A stretch of 64,000 bases of DNA from NCBI RefSeq assembly GCF_002803085.1, contig NZ_NNBJ01000005.1:297698-361697 (forward strand). The letters run 5' to 3'. The DNA comes from Streptomyces sp. CB01201. Its GTDB lineage: Bacteria; Actinomycetota; Actinomycetes; Streptomycetales; Streptomycetaceae. How positions within the stretch are numbered: the stretch's first letter is position 1; the number at the start of each line of letters is the position of its first letter. The notes beneath the pieces were generated by a model that saw only the letters and a list, made by a program, of their open reading frames with translations, did not search any database and was not told where the DNA came from. The translations under genes were made by a program, and so were the position numbers. Below, piece after piece: positions 17,145 through 26,862 of this stretch.

Positions 17145-20100
17145 GCCGCGCTGCCTTCCCGCGAGGAGCCCTGACGGAACGTCAACCGTGCCTGTTCCGC
17201 AGCGGGTTGGCTGCCGGTGAGAGGTGCCTTCTCGCCCGCGATGGGGTTGCCCGCCCAGCGGGTGTCCGGCGGCACGCTCTCCCCGCGCATCACCAGGGAC
17301 GCGGCTCCCACCGAGGCCCGGGCTCCGACATCGGTGCCGGGCAGCGCGATGCTGTGCGGGCCGAGCGACGCTCCCTCCGCGAGCCGAACCGTGTCCAGAC
17401 GCATGATCCGGTCGTGGAAGAGATGGGTCTGCAATACGCACCCGCGGTTCACGCTCGCGCCGTCCCCGAGCGTGATCAGATCGGTCTCCGGCAGCCAGTA
17501 CGTCTCCAGCCACACCCCGCGTCCGATGTGCGCACCGAGGCCGCGCAGCCACCAGTTGAGGACCGGGGTGCCGGTGAAGGAGCTTGCCATCCACGGCACG
17601 GCAAGGGACTCGACGAAGGTGTCGTACAGCTCGTTGCGCCACACGAAGGACGACCACAGCGGATGCTCGCCCGCCTCGAACCGGCCGACCAGGACCCACT
17701 TCGCGGCGGTCGCGGTCAGCCCCGCGACCGCCGCGGCCACGAGGAGCAGCACGACCCCGGCCAGCGCCGCGAGCGGGAGGCCGCCTTGGTTGAGAGCGCT
17801 CTGCTCGCCGATCAGTACGGCCTCCGCGAGCAGCACCGAGCACATCAGCGGCACCACCCGGCACAGCTCGACCGCGGTCCGGGCGAGCACGAGGCGGCGC
17901 GGCGGATCGAAGGTGCGGCCCGGGTCGGCCGCGGTGGCCACCCGGGGCAGTGGCAGGGCCGGCCGGCCGAGCCAGGAACTGCCCGGCTCGCTGTGCGCGG
18001 GCGCGTCGCACAGCACCCCGACCAGGGCGCCGTCGGGCACGCGGCGGCCGGGTCCGACGATGCCCGAGTTGCCGACGAAGGCCTTGCGGCCGACGCTCGC
18101 CGTCCCCAACCGCAGCCAGCCGCCGCGGACTTCGAACGGGGCCACCAGGGTGTCGTCGGCAAGGAACGCCCCGTCCTCGACCGTCAGGAGCGAGGGCAGC
18201 GGCAGCACCGTGGAGATCTCGGCGCGCCGCCCGACCCTGGCGCCCAGCAACCGCAGCCACACGGGGGTCGCCAGGCTCGCGTACACCGGGAAGAAGCTGC
18301 CGCGCGCGCCGCCCAGCAGCCGGGTCACCAGCCAGGCGCGCCAGGCCACCCCGCCGCACACGGGGTGGAAGCCGGGCTTGATGCCGCGGCCGAGGATCCG
18401 GACCAGGGCGGCGAGCGTCAGGAGTGAGAACAGGGTGGTGACCACGGTGACGGCCGGCGCGGCGAGCAGCAGCCGGACGGCGACCGCCGAGAGCGTGTCG
18501 CAGGACCGCACCAGGTAGTAGACGCCGATGAGCGCGGGCGCGGTGGACAGCAGGGTCAGCAGCGGCAGACCGAGCAGGGAGAGCGCGTACGCGGCGGCCC
18601 AGCGGCGGGAGCGCTCCGGGCGCGGCGCGGGCCAGCCGTTACCGGCGACTCGGTCGTACGCCTCGGCCGGGCGGGCCGGCGAGCCCAGCCAGCGCCGGCC
18701 CGCCGGGATCTCCCCGTCCAGGCAGGCACCCGGGTCCAGTTCGGCGCCCGCGCCGAGGACCGCGCCGGGCATCAGGGTGCTGCGGTGGCCGACGCGGGCA
18801 CCCTCGCCGACGCTGACCGCGCCGATGTGCAGCGTCGCCCCGTCCAGCCACCAGCCGCTGATGTCGGCCTCCGGCTCCACGGCGGCGCCCCGGCCGATCG
18901 TGGCGAGCCCGGTTACCGGCGGCATGGCGTGCAGGGTGACGCCCCGCCCGACCCGGCACCCCAGTGAGAGCGCGTACAACCGGGCCCAGGGCGTGCCGAG
19001 CAGCGACGGCACGCCGAACGCGGCCACCACGCGCTCGGCCGTCCACAGCCGCAGATGGACCCGGCCGCCGCGCGGATACGCACCCGGCCGCATGCCACGG
19101 GTCAGCAGCCGCGCGGCCCCGCCGCCGATCGCGAACCGGGCCGGTGCGCTCATCAGGACGACCGTGCCGATCAGCACGAACCACCAGGAGGTGTGGGGTG
19201 CCCAGGCCTGCGGCGCGAGCCATCCCAGAATGTTGTCGAGCGTCGCCAGACCGATCAGGCCGCGCAGCCCCGCGACCCCGAACAGGGCCGTGGTGACGAG
19301 GAGTTGGACCACGCCGGCTCCGCGTGGCACCGGCTGTACGGTCCGCGCCTCGGCGGCCGGCCCCGCGAGGGATTCGAGGTGCTGGGCCATGTCCCGCAGG
19401 ACCGGGCGCCGGTAGAGGTCGGCGACGGACACCCCGGGGTAGTGGGCGCGCAGTTCGGAGGCGAGCCGGGCCGCGCTCAGGCTGGAGCCGCCGAGCGCGA
19501 AGAAGTCGCTGTCCGGCTCGGGGTGCACGCCCAGCATCCGCTCCCACGCCCCGGCCAGGCGCGCGGAGGTGGAGCCGTCGTCGGCCGGGTCGTCGTCGCC
19601 GACCGGGCCGCGCTGGGAGGGCAGCGGCCAGGGCAGGGCGTCCCGGTCGACCTTGCCCGAGGTGCGCGTGGGCAGCTCGGTGACCTCGACGATCAGCGGG
19701 ACCAGGGCCGCCGGCAGGCGTTCCGAGAGGAAGCCGCGGGCCTGCCCGGCCTCGAAGCTCCCCTGCTCGGGCACCACATAGCCGACCAGGATCTGGCCGC
19801 CGGCCGGGGTGCCGCGTACCGCGCCGGCTGCCGCGCGTACACCGGGGAGCGCTCTCAGCATGGCGTCGATCTCGCCGAGTTCGATGCGCCGACCGCCCAC
19901 CTTGACCTGGTCGTCGGCGCGCCCGAGGTGGACGAGCCCGGCCGCATCCGCGCGGACGAGGTCGCCGGTGCGGTAGGCGCGGGGGGTGTCGAGCAGGGCG
20001 AGCGGCGCGAACCGCTCGGCGTCCTTGGCGGCGTCGAGATACCGCGCGGTGCCGGCTCCCGCGATGACCAGCTCGCCCTCGCCGCCGTACGGGACGGGCT

Positions 20101-21088
20101 CGCCGCAAGCGTCCAGGACCGCCAACTCCCAGCCCGCGAGCGGGAGTCCGATGCGTACCGGTTCGCCGGGCAGCATGCGCGCGGCGGTCGCCACCACCGT
20201 CGTCTCGGTGGGGCCGTAGGTGTTCCACATCTCGCGGCCCTTGACCGCGAACCGGTCGGCGAGCGCTCCCGGGCAGGCCTCGCCGCCGACGATCAGCAGC
20301 CGGACCTCTTCGAGGGCCTCGTCCGGCCAGAGCGCCGCGAGCGTGGGCACCGTGGAGACCACCGTGATGCCGCGCTCGACCAGCCACGGCCCCAGCTCAT
20401 GGCCGGCCCGCACCAGGGAGCGGGGTGCCGGAACCAGGCAGCCGCCGTGCCGCCAGGCCAGCCACATCTCCTCACACGAGGCGTCGAAGGCGACCGAGAG
20501 CCCCGCGAGCACCCGGTCGCCTGGGCCCAACGGCTGCTCCGCGAGGAAGAGTCGGGCCTCCGCGTCCACGAAGGCGGCCGCCGACCGGTGGGTCACGGCG
20601 ACACCCTTGGGCAGTCCGGTCGAGCCGGACGTGAAGATGATCCAGGCGTCGTCCTCGGGCAGCGCGGGTCGCCAGCGGGCCCTCAGGGGCGCCGCGGGCC
20701 CCGGCAGTATCCGCTCGTCCGCCTCGATCACGGCGCACACCCCCGCCTCGCGGAAGACCGTCGCCGCGCGCTCCTCGGGATCGTCCGCGTCCACCGGCAC
20801 ATAGGCGGCGCCGCTCAGCAGCACCGACAGGATGGCGAGGTACAGGTCACAGGTGCCGGACGGGATCCGGACGCCGACCCGGTCGCCCGGGCCGATGCCG
20901 TGGCGGGTGAGCCGTACGGCGCGTTCGGTGATCCGGTCGCACAGGTCCTGATAGGTGAGCCGCTCGCCGCCCGCGTCGAGTGCGGGTGCGCCCGGATGGG
21001 CGGCCGCCGTCGCGTCCAGTACGTCGAGCAGAGTGCGGGGGTGCGGAGCGGCGGCGCCGCGGAAGACGGCCGGCAGATGCGAAGACAT
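17141..21088 (-). CDS. Pls/PosA-family single-module NRPS (epsilon-poly-L-lysine-synthetase-like)
   Basis: A 1315-residue membrane NRPS. Residues 1-490 are an adenylation domain: A3 IIFTSGSTGLPKG, A4 VAFDASCEE, A5 NTYGPTETTV, A7 YRTGDLV, A8 GRADDQVKVGGRRIELGEID, A10 RTSGKVDRDALP. Residues ~505-575 are a carrier domain, with phosphopantetheine serine 536 in DFFALGGSSLSAARL. The rest alternates membrane helices with three soluble hexapeptide-rich (LbH acyltransferase-like) blocks, as in epsilon-poly-lysine synthetase; there is no condensation or thioesterase domain. Aligned by eye to GrsA, the pocket code reads DAESIGTVVK, close to the lysine code I remember for BacB (DAESIGSVCK). Start ATG 21088 has AGAGG upstream. 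It is followed by a coupled M1 peptidase. The product is probably a basic homopolymer; lysine is inferred, not shown. Confidence 0.92.
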   Translation of the reverse strand: MSSHLPAVFRGAAAPHPRTLLDVLDATAAAHPGAPALDAGGERLTYQDLCDRITERAVRLTRHGIGPGDRVGVRIPSGTCDLYLAILSVLLSGAAYVPVDADDPEERAATVFREAGVCAVIEADERILPGPAAPLRARWRPALPEDDAWIIFTSGSTGLPKGVAVTHRSAAAFVDAEARLFLAEQPLGPGDRVLAGLSVAFDASCEEMWLAWRHGGCLVPAPRSLVRAGHELGPWLVERGITVVSTVPTLAALWPDEALEEVRLLIVGGEACPGALADRFAVKGREMWNTYGPTETTVVATAARMLPGEPVRIGLPLAGWELAVLDACGEPVPYGGEGELVIAGAGTARYLDAAKDAERFAPLALLDTPRAYRTGDLVRADAAGLVHLGRADDQVKVGGRRIELGEIDAMLRALPGVRAAAGAVRGTPAGGQILVGYVVPEQGSFEAGQARGFLSERLPAALVPLIVEVTELPTRTSGKVDRDALPWPLPSQRGPVGDDDPADDGSTSARLAGAWERMLGVHPEPDSDFFALGGSSLSAARLASELRAHYPGVSVADLYRRPVLRDMAQHLESLAGPAAEARTVQPVPRGAGVVQLLVTTALFGVAGLRGLIGLATLDNILGWLAPQAWAPHTSWWFVLIGTVVLMSAPARFAIGGGAARLLTRGMRPGAYPRGGRVHLRLWTAERVVAAFGVPSLLGTPWARLYALSLGCRVGRGVTLHAMPPVTGLATIGRGAAVEPEADISGWWLDGATLHIGAVSVGEGARVGHRSTLMPGAVLGAGAELDPGACLDGEIPAGRRWLGSPARPAEAYDRVAGNGWPAPRPERSRRWAAAYALSLLGLPLLTLLSTAPALIGVYYLVRSCDTLSAVAVRLLLAAPAVTVVTTLFSLLTLAALVRILGRGIKPGFHPVCGGVAWRAWLVTRLLGGARGSFFPVYASLATPVWLRLLGARVGRRAEISTVLPLPSLLTVEDGAFLADDTLVAPFEVRGGWLRLGTASVGRKAFVGNSGIVGPGRRVPDGALVGVLCDAPAHSEPGSSWLGRPALPLPRVATAADPGRTFDPPRRLVLARTAVELCRVVPLMCSVLLAEAVLIGEQSALNQGGLPLAALAGVVLLLVAAAVAGLTATAAKWVLVGRFEAGEHPLWSSFVWRNELYDTFVESLAVPWMASSFTGTPVLNWWLRGLGAHIGRGVWLETYWLPETDLITLGDGASVNRGCVLQTHLFHDRIMRLDTVRLAEGASLGPHSIALPGTDVGARASVGAASLVMRGESVPPDTRWAGNPIAGEKAPLTGSQPAAEQARLTFRQGSSREGSAA

Positions 21089-21189
21089 ACGGCATGCCTC
21101 TGGCGTAGTGCGGGTGGTACGGACATCCTTCGGACATCCGCCCACTCAGACGGGCATATCCAGCGGCGGGTTCGCTCCGGCCTTGGGAC

Positions 21190-21240
21190 TTGACGATATT
21201 TATCCGTTGTTTTCGAAGTGATTCGGATGATTATGGCGCC
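21190..21240 (-). promoter_or_regulatory. AT-rich promoter region upstream of the Pls-like gene
   Basis: An unusually AT-rich island lies in the 165-base gap between the PucR-type gene and the synthetase gene. Read on the minus strand it contains GGATAAATATCG and a TTCGAA palindrome, giving a plausible -10 region about 100 bases before the synthetase start. It is the only AT-rich stretch between 15.7 and 26 kb, so a separate regulated promoter for the synthetase is likely. No clear -35 was assigned. Confidence 0.45.
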
Positions 21241-21253
21241 GATCGGGGCAAGT

Positions 21254-22462
21254 TCAGGGCTGTTCCCGGTGGCCGAGGTCCCTTGCGCGTAGCACTAGTT
21301 CGGTGGCGAACCGGTGTTCGGGATCGGTCAGCCGGTCGCCGAAGATGGACTCCAGGGTCCGCATCCGGTAGCGCACGGTCTGCGGGTGCACAGCGAGGAT
21401 TTCGCCCATGTGGGCGGCGGTGCCCCGGGTCGCCAGCCAGGTCCGCAGGGTTTCGATGAGCCGGTCGCGCCGACCGGGCGTCAGGGCGTCGAGCGGGGCG
21501 AGCTCGCGGCGGCCGAGGTGTTCGAGGAGGGCCGGATCGGAGCGCAGCCAGAGGGTGACCAGATGGTCCTCGCAGTACAGGGTTCCGGAGTCGCTGTCGA
21601 TGACCCCGGACGCGGCGAGTTCGAGTACCTGGCGGGCCCAGCGCAGGGAATCGGACGCATCGCCGATGGGGACTTCGAGCCCGACCGCGGCCCAGGAGCC
21701 GTGCAGGGCCGCGTCCAGCATCCGTCTTCGTACCTCGTCGACGGGGCCCGGTATCAGCAGGTGCGGAAGCGGCTCGCCGGGGTCGGCCAGGACATCGTTG
21801 TCCAGGGCCGCGCGGGTCAGCCCCGTACCGGAGCGCAGCGCGACCAGGGTGACGCGCTCGGGCAGCGGCCAGTGGGCCCGGTCCGCGAGCTCCGCGATCG
21901 CGGCGCGCGGCACCGGGGATCCGGCCAGGATCAGATGCAGTAACCGTCTTCGCAGCGCGTCCGAGCGCTCCCCGGAGAACGAGGTGACTTCCAGGTAGCC
22001 CTCGCGTGAGAGCGCTTCCAGCTCCTCCACATAGGTGAACAGCGCGTCGGCGAAGCTGAGCATCAGCGCGGGGGAGAGGTTGTAGCGCCGGCCGATCTTC
22101 TTGGCCCGGCGCAGCGCCACCCGGGCGCCGAGCCGGTAGGCACCTTGCAGGGTGTCCAGGCTCCGGCCCTCGTACGCCTCGAACCGGCCGAAGCGCCGGC
22201 ACATCTCGTCGCGGAGCGCGGAGGGGGCGCTGGGGGACGCCACCTGGTCGACGAAGACGGTGAGGTTCTGCTCCACTCCGACGCGGATCGCCTCGCCGTA
22301 GGGGCCTTCGAGCAGCCGGGCGTACTCGGGATAGGCGCGGGTGACCTCCGCCCCTATCTCCTTGAGCAGACCCGGGAGTTCGGGCCGCATGATCGCGGCG
22401 AACTCCTGTGGGAGCGGTCCCAGCGGCTCCTGGGTGTCCGGTGATTGCGCGGCTGTGGGCAT
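21254..22462 (-). CDS. PucR/CdaR-family helix-turn-helix regulator
   Basis: A 402-residue regulator. The C-terminal PucR-type HTH is intact: LIETLRTWLATRGTAAHMGE, then ILAVHPQTVRYRMRTLESIF and a closing helix. Upstream is a GGDEF-like/CdaR spacer (LVALRSGTGLTRAAL and following). The N-terminal ~170 residues are helical (RcsB-independent sensor type; FVDQVASPSAPSALRDEM, YRLGARVALRRAKKIGRR). It is transcribed in the same direction as the Pls-like synthetase and ends 166 bases before it, so it is the natural candidate pathway regulator. The palindrome AAAGCGCTCC lies 47 bases upstream of its start. The effector is unknown. Confidence 0.88.
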   Translation of the reverse strand: MPTAAQSPDTQEPLGPLPQEFAAIMRPELPGLLKEIGAEVTRAYPEYARLLEGPYGEAIRVGVEQNLTVFVDQVASPSAPSALRDEMCRRFGRFEAYEGRSLDTLQGAYRLGARVALRRAKKIGRRYNLSPALMLSFADALFTYVEELEALSREGYLEVTSFSGERSDALRRRLLHLILAGSPVPRAAIAELADRAHWPLPERVTLVALRSGTGLTRAALDNDVLADPGEPLPHLLIPGPVDEVRRRMLDAALHGSWAAVGLEVPIGDASDSLRWARQVLELAASGVIDSDSGTLYCEDHLVTLWLRSDPALLEHLGRRELAPLDALTPGRRDRLIETLRTWLATRGTAAHMGEILAVHPQTVRYRMRTLESIFGDRLTDPEHRFATELVLRARDLGHREQP

Positions 22463-22637
22463 CTCACTCCCCTTGCACTACGGCGCCCGGTGGGGAGAGC
22501 CGATGGAGAAAGCGCTCCCACCGGCCGACAGGTGCGTACCTTTCGCGGACTGCTGAACCTAGAACAACTCTCAGGTCTTGGACAACACTTGAGGCGGCGT
22601 TCGATTCAGGGGGCATCGGTTGTCGGCCGAATCCGGT

Positions 22638-22666
22638 ACGGCCCGCCCCGGGCGAGGGCGGGCCGT
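22638..22666 (-). terminator. GC-rich hairpin after the secreted-protein gene
   Basis: An 11-bp perfect inverted repeat ACGGCCCGCCC / GGGCGGGCCGT with a 7-base loop lies 21 bases downstream of the stop codon at 22687 (leftward gene). It is a good factor-independent-like terminator separating the secreted-protein cluster from the regulator gene. Confidence 0.7.
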
Positions 22667-22686
22667 CGGACGGCGGGGCGTGATGG

Positions 22687-23634
22687 CTACTGCACCGCCG
22701 AGTGCCAGTACTGGGAGAGCAGTTTGCCGTTGTCCGGGACGACCGTGCCGGGGGCGTGCAGACCGGCCAGATAGGTCGAGGCGCTGTTGAGCACGACGCT
22801 GTTCCTGCCCGCCGCCGAGGGCAGCCCGGTCTTCAGGTTCACCGCCCAGTCGAGCAGCCCGGCAAGGCCGCAACCGCTTGCACCGGGCACCGCGAAAGTG
22901 GTGTCCGTCTGGCTGGCGTTGACGAGGCTGAGCCGGTTCATGTCGCCCGCGGTGTCGGGTGTTCCGTTTCCGTCGAAGCGCTGGATGCCGAGGGTGGGCG
23001 CCGTGACGTTCTGCGGGCGCAGCACGATCGGGTGGGCGGCGGAGCCGATGTAGCAGGAGTTGCCGAGGAACGGGTTCTGGAGGTGGATGCGGATCGGGAT
23101 CGCGATGATCGGCTGTCCCGAGGTGGCGCCTGCGGTGAGGTTGAAGTCGGTGGGCGTCCCGGCCGATTCGACGGTCGCGGTGACGCGGTTGAGCGTGCCG
23201 TTGGTGATCTGCCGGCAGATGTCGCCGATCACCGGGATGTTGCTCGGGCACATCAGGCCGAGCAGCCCGCCGGGGATGTCGGCGGAGTCGGCGATCAGCG
23301 CGCCGCCGGCCGGCGCGACCAGGCTGTTCGTGCCGCCGGTGTGCTGTACCACGCCGACCTGGAGATCGCTGGCGCCGGTGACGACGTTGGTGTTGCCGAG
23401 CTTGATGGTTCCGCTCGCCGAGTGGGAGGCGATGCACTGCACGATGTCGGTGCGTCCGTCGGCCGCGAGCATGGCCGGGTCGTCCACCGGGCAGCGGCTG
23501 AACGGGGCCCAGTCCCCGGCCAGTTGAGTGGCGGACGAGGCGTCGGCGGAGGCCGGGCCGATCGTCGCGAATGCGCCCAGGGCCGTGCAGGTGGCAAGCA
23601 GTCCGGCGCGCAGGCGGGTGGATGCGGGTCTCAT
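22687..23634 (-). CDS. Secreted protein of unknown function (near mce locus)
   Basis: A 315-residue exported protein. The signal peptide (TRLRAGLLATCTALGAFATI) probably ends at GPASADA. The mature protein is beta-rich and neutral, with several cysteines: FSRCPVDDPAM, DIVQCIASHS, LMCPSNIPVIGDICRQITNG, GNSCYIGSAAHPIVLR and ASGCGLAG. It has no enzyme motif. Similar proteins occur beside DUF6801-type and lipid-handling genes in actinomycetes (from memory). It is the last of three exported-protein genes transcribed away from the mce operon, and may handle a lipid or form an outer-layer complex; that is speculation. Confidence 0.75.
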   Translation of the reverse strand: MRPASTRLRAGLLATCTALGAFATIGPASADASSATQLAGDWAPFSRCPVDDPAMLAADGRTDIVQCIASHSASGTIKLGNTNVVTGASDLQVGVVQHTGGTNSLVAPAGGALIADSADIPGGLLGLMCPSNIPVIGDICRQITNGTLNRVTATVESAGTPTDFNLTAGATSGQPIIAIPIRIHLQNPFLGNSCYIGSAAHPIVLRPQNVTAPTLGIQRFDGNGTPDTAGDMNRLSLVNASQTDTTFAVPGASGCGLAGLLDWAVNLKTGLPSAAGRNSVVLNSASTYLAGLHAPGTVVPDNGKLLSQYWHSAVQ

Positions 23635-23782
23635 CGGGTCGTCCCCTTTCGGACGTCTCGACGCACGACGTCCTGTACATAGGCGGGCGGGAGCGGCAAC
23701 AGCGGTGTCTGGTACGTGAGTTGGCCGAAATTCAACGCGGTGGTGCGTGGGGCCGCGATGGAGCGCGGGGTCGCGGCGGCGC

Positions 23783-25318
23783 TCAGCGCAGCGGTGTCGG
23801 GATGGTCGTCGGCTGCTTGTCGGCGGTGCACAGCTGCGCCGGGTCGTCCTCGATGCCGGAGGCGCACGGCGCCCCCTGGTTCTGTTTGACCGTGTTGGCG
23901 GGTCCGGACACCGACGCGGTGAACAGCGGGCTGAGGTCCTCACCCACCCCGCAGCCGGTGAACGGCGGAATGGTCACCGAGCCGTCGAGCGGCCCGCCGC
24001 GGGAGAGCGAGTAGCCGCGCCAGACGGTGTCCGCGCCCTTCTTGAGCTCTCCGAGCAGGACCATGTGGTCCTTGGTGTTGCGCGCCGGGTCGGGATCGGT
24101 GGAGTAGACCGGCCCCGTGGTGCGGCAGTTGGGGCCGACGTCCAGCGGGGTCCCGTTGACCCTGACGTCGGAGATGCGGAGCACGAGGGAGGCCCTGATG
24201 TACGTCTCGCCGTGCCCCGCGGTGTTGTTGAGGTCCGATTCGATGGAGAGCGGTTCTTTCGCCTCCAGGGTCATCGTGGCCGTGGTCGGCATGAAGCCGA
24301 AGGTGAGGAACGTGGCCGGGCCCGGCGGGGTCTGGGCGCGGCCCCGGTAGTCGAGCCGGCCCACCGAGTTCTGGAGCAGGTGCAGCTCGAAGACCCCCGG
24401 TCTGACCTCGATGCGCTTGAGCTGATTGGGTCCTTGGACGACCTTGGCGCAGAAGACGGGGATGAGCGAGGCGCCGCCCATCTTGGTGACGTTGGAGTAT
24501 CCGGTGGTGTAGGCCGCCAGTGCGAGCGGGTTGGCGGTGTCGCCCTGGCACTTGGGCGCGGTGGCGGCCGGGGCGGCCTGCGCCTTGGGCGGGGCGATCC
24601 TGGGAGCGCTCTCGGGCGTGCTGTGCGAGGCCCCCGGGGCCGCGGAGCCGGTGGCGGAGGTGCCGGGGGTCGGGGACGGGGGCGGCGAGGACGATGCCGC
24701 GCCGATCGGCACGGTGGCGAGCAGCGCCTTCGCGCCGGGCGCCGGAGTGCAGGGCACGGAGAGGGTGGCCGGGTCGGTGGCGCCGCCCTCGGTGGTGACC
24801 GGGCGGAATTCGAGGGTGAGTCCGGCCGCGGTGACGGTGAGGTCGCCGGGGCTGTTGGCGGTGATGGTGGGTACGTCTCCGGTCGACCGGAACACGGCAC
24901 CGCCCGGCGAGGTGAGCGGCACGGAGGGCGCGGTGCCCAGCCAGAGGGCCCGGGCCGCGGCGCCGTTCTGGGCCACCTCGGTGGTGAGCCGGGTGGTGGC
25001 GCCGGTCGTGGCGGCACGGAGTTTGGTGAGCTCGGCGACGGCGGCGTCGGGCAGCGTCACCGACGTCGTCACCTCGGCGGGCAGGATCGCGGCGCCCGTC
25101 GCGGCCCGGGCCGGGAACCTGGCCGCCACCTGTACCTTCACCGGATGCGGCCCGGCCGGAAACGCACAGGTGTAGCCGAGTTCGGCGCTGGTGCGCTGGT
25201 CGCCGAGGGCCACGTCGGCGCCAGGCACGATCGCGGCCAGGACCACGGTGGCCGCCGCCACCGCACCCCGGCTGCGCACGCTCCGCCACCGGCCGGCCGG
25301 TACCGGGGTTCTGGTCAC
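23783..25318 (-). CDS. Exported DUF6801-like protein with Pro/Ser-rich linker
   Basis: A 511-residue protein with a signal peptide (AVAAATVVLAAIVPGADVAL; cleavage near ALG). The N-terminal ~170-residue domain (SAELGYTCAFPAGPHPVKVQ, VTLPDAAVAELTKLRAATTG) resembles DUF6801. A linker rich in Ser/Pro/Thr follows (around residues 205-250), then a C-terminal beta domain (NPLALAAYTTGYSNVTKMGG; MEAKEPL-like strands; five or six cysteines). GTG 25318 with GGAG 11 bases upstream is the start. It lies between two other exported proteins, all on the minus strand and divergent from the mce operon. The function is unknown; cell-surface location is inferred from the signal. Confidence 0.75.
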   Translation of the reverse strand: MTRTPVPAGRWRSVRSRGAVAAATVVLAAIVPGADVALGDQRTSAELGYTCAFPAGPHPVKVQVAARFPARAATGAAILPAEVTTSVTLPDAAVAELTKLRAATTGATTRLTTEVAQNGAAARALWLGTAPSVPLTSPGGAVFRSTGDVPTITANSPGDLTVTAAGLTLEFRPVTTEGGATDPATLSVPCTPAPGAKALLATVPIGAASSSPPPSPTPGTSATGSAAPGASHSTPESAPRIAPPKAQAAPAATAPKCQGDTANPLALAAYTTGYSNVTKMGGASLIPVFCAKVVQGPNQLKRIEVRPGVFELHLLQNSVGRLDYRGRAQTPPGPATFLTFGFMPTTATMTLEAKEPLSIESDLNNTAGHGETYIRASLVLRISDVRVNGTPLDVGPNCRTTGPVYSTDPDPARNTKDHMVLLGELKKGADTVWRGYSLSRGGPLDGSVTIPPFTGCGVGEDLSPLFTASVSGPANTVKQNQGAPCASGIEDDPAQLCTADKQPTTIPTPLR

Positions 25319-25385
25319 GTCGCGTTCAGCTCCACTGGCTCAACTCCTGGGGAGGGCCGGCGGCAGGTGCGCCGCCGTTGGGGGA

Positions 25386-25417
25386 CCGTCCGGCCTGATG
25401 TGCGTCGGGCCGGACGG
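25386..25417 (-). terminator. Hairpin terminator after the 210-residue exported protein
   Basis: A 10-bp perfect inverted repeat CCGTCCGGCC / GGCCGGACGG with a 12-base loop lies 32 bases beyond the stop of the leftward gene at 25449 and before the next gene's start at 25318. The gene at 25449 may therefore be largely monocistronic and highly expressed. Confidence 0.7.
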
Positions 25418-25448
25418 CCCGGGGGCGTAGCGAGGTGTCATGCCGCTG

Positions 25449-26862
<1,414 letters not shown>

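Noticed and set aside
17141..21088. Interpretation as a free-standing siderophore or carboxylic-acid-reductase-type A-T protein
   Set aside because: The many membrane helices and LbH-like blocks after the carrier domain, with no reductase or condensation domain, fit Pls/PosA proteins only.
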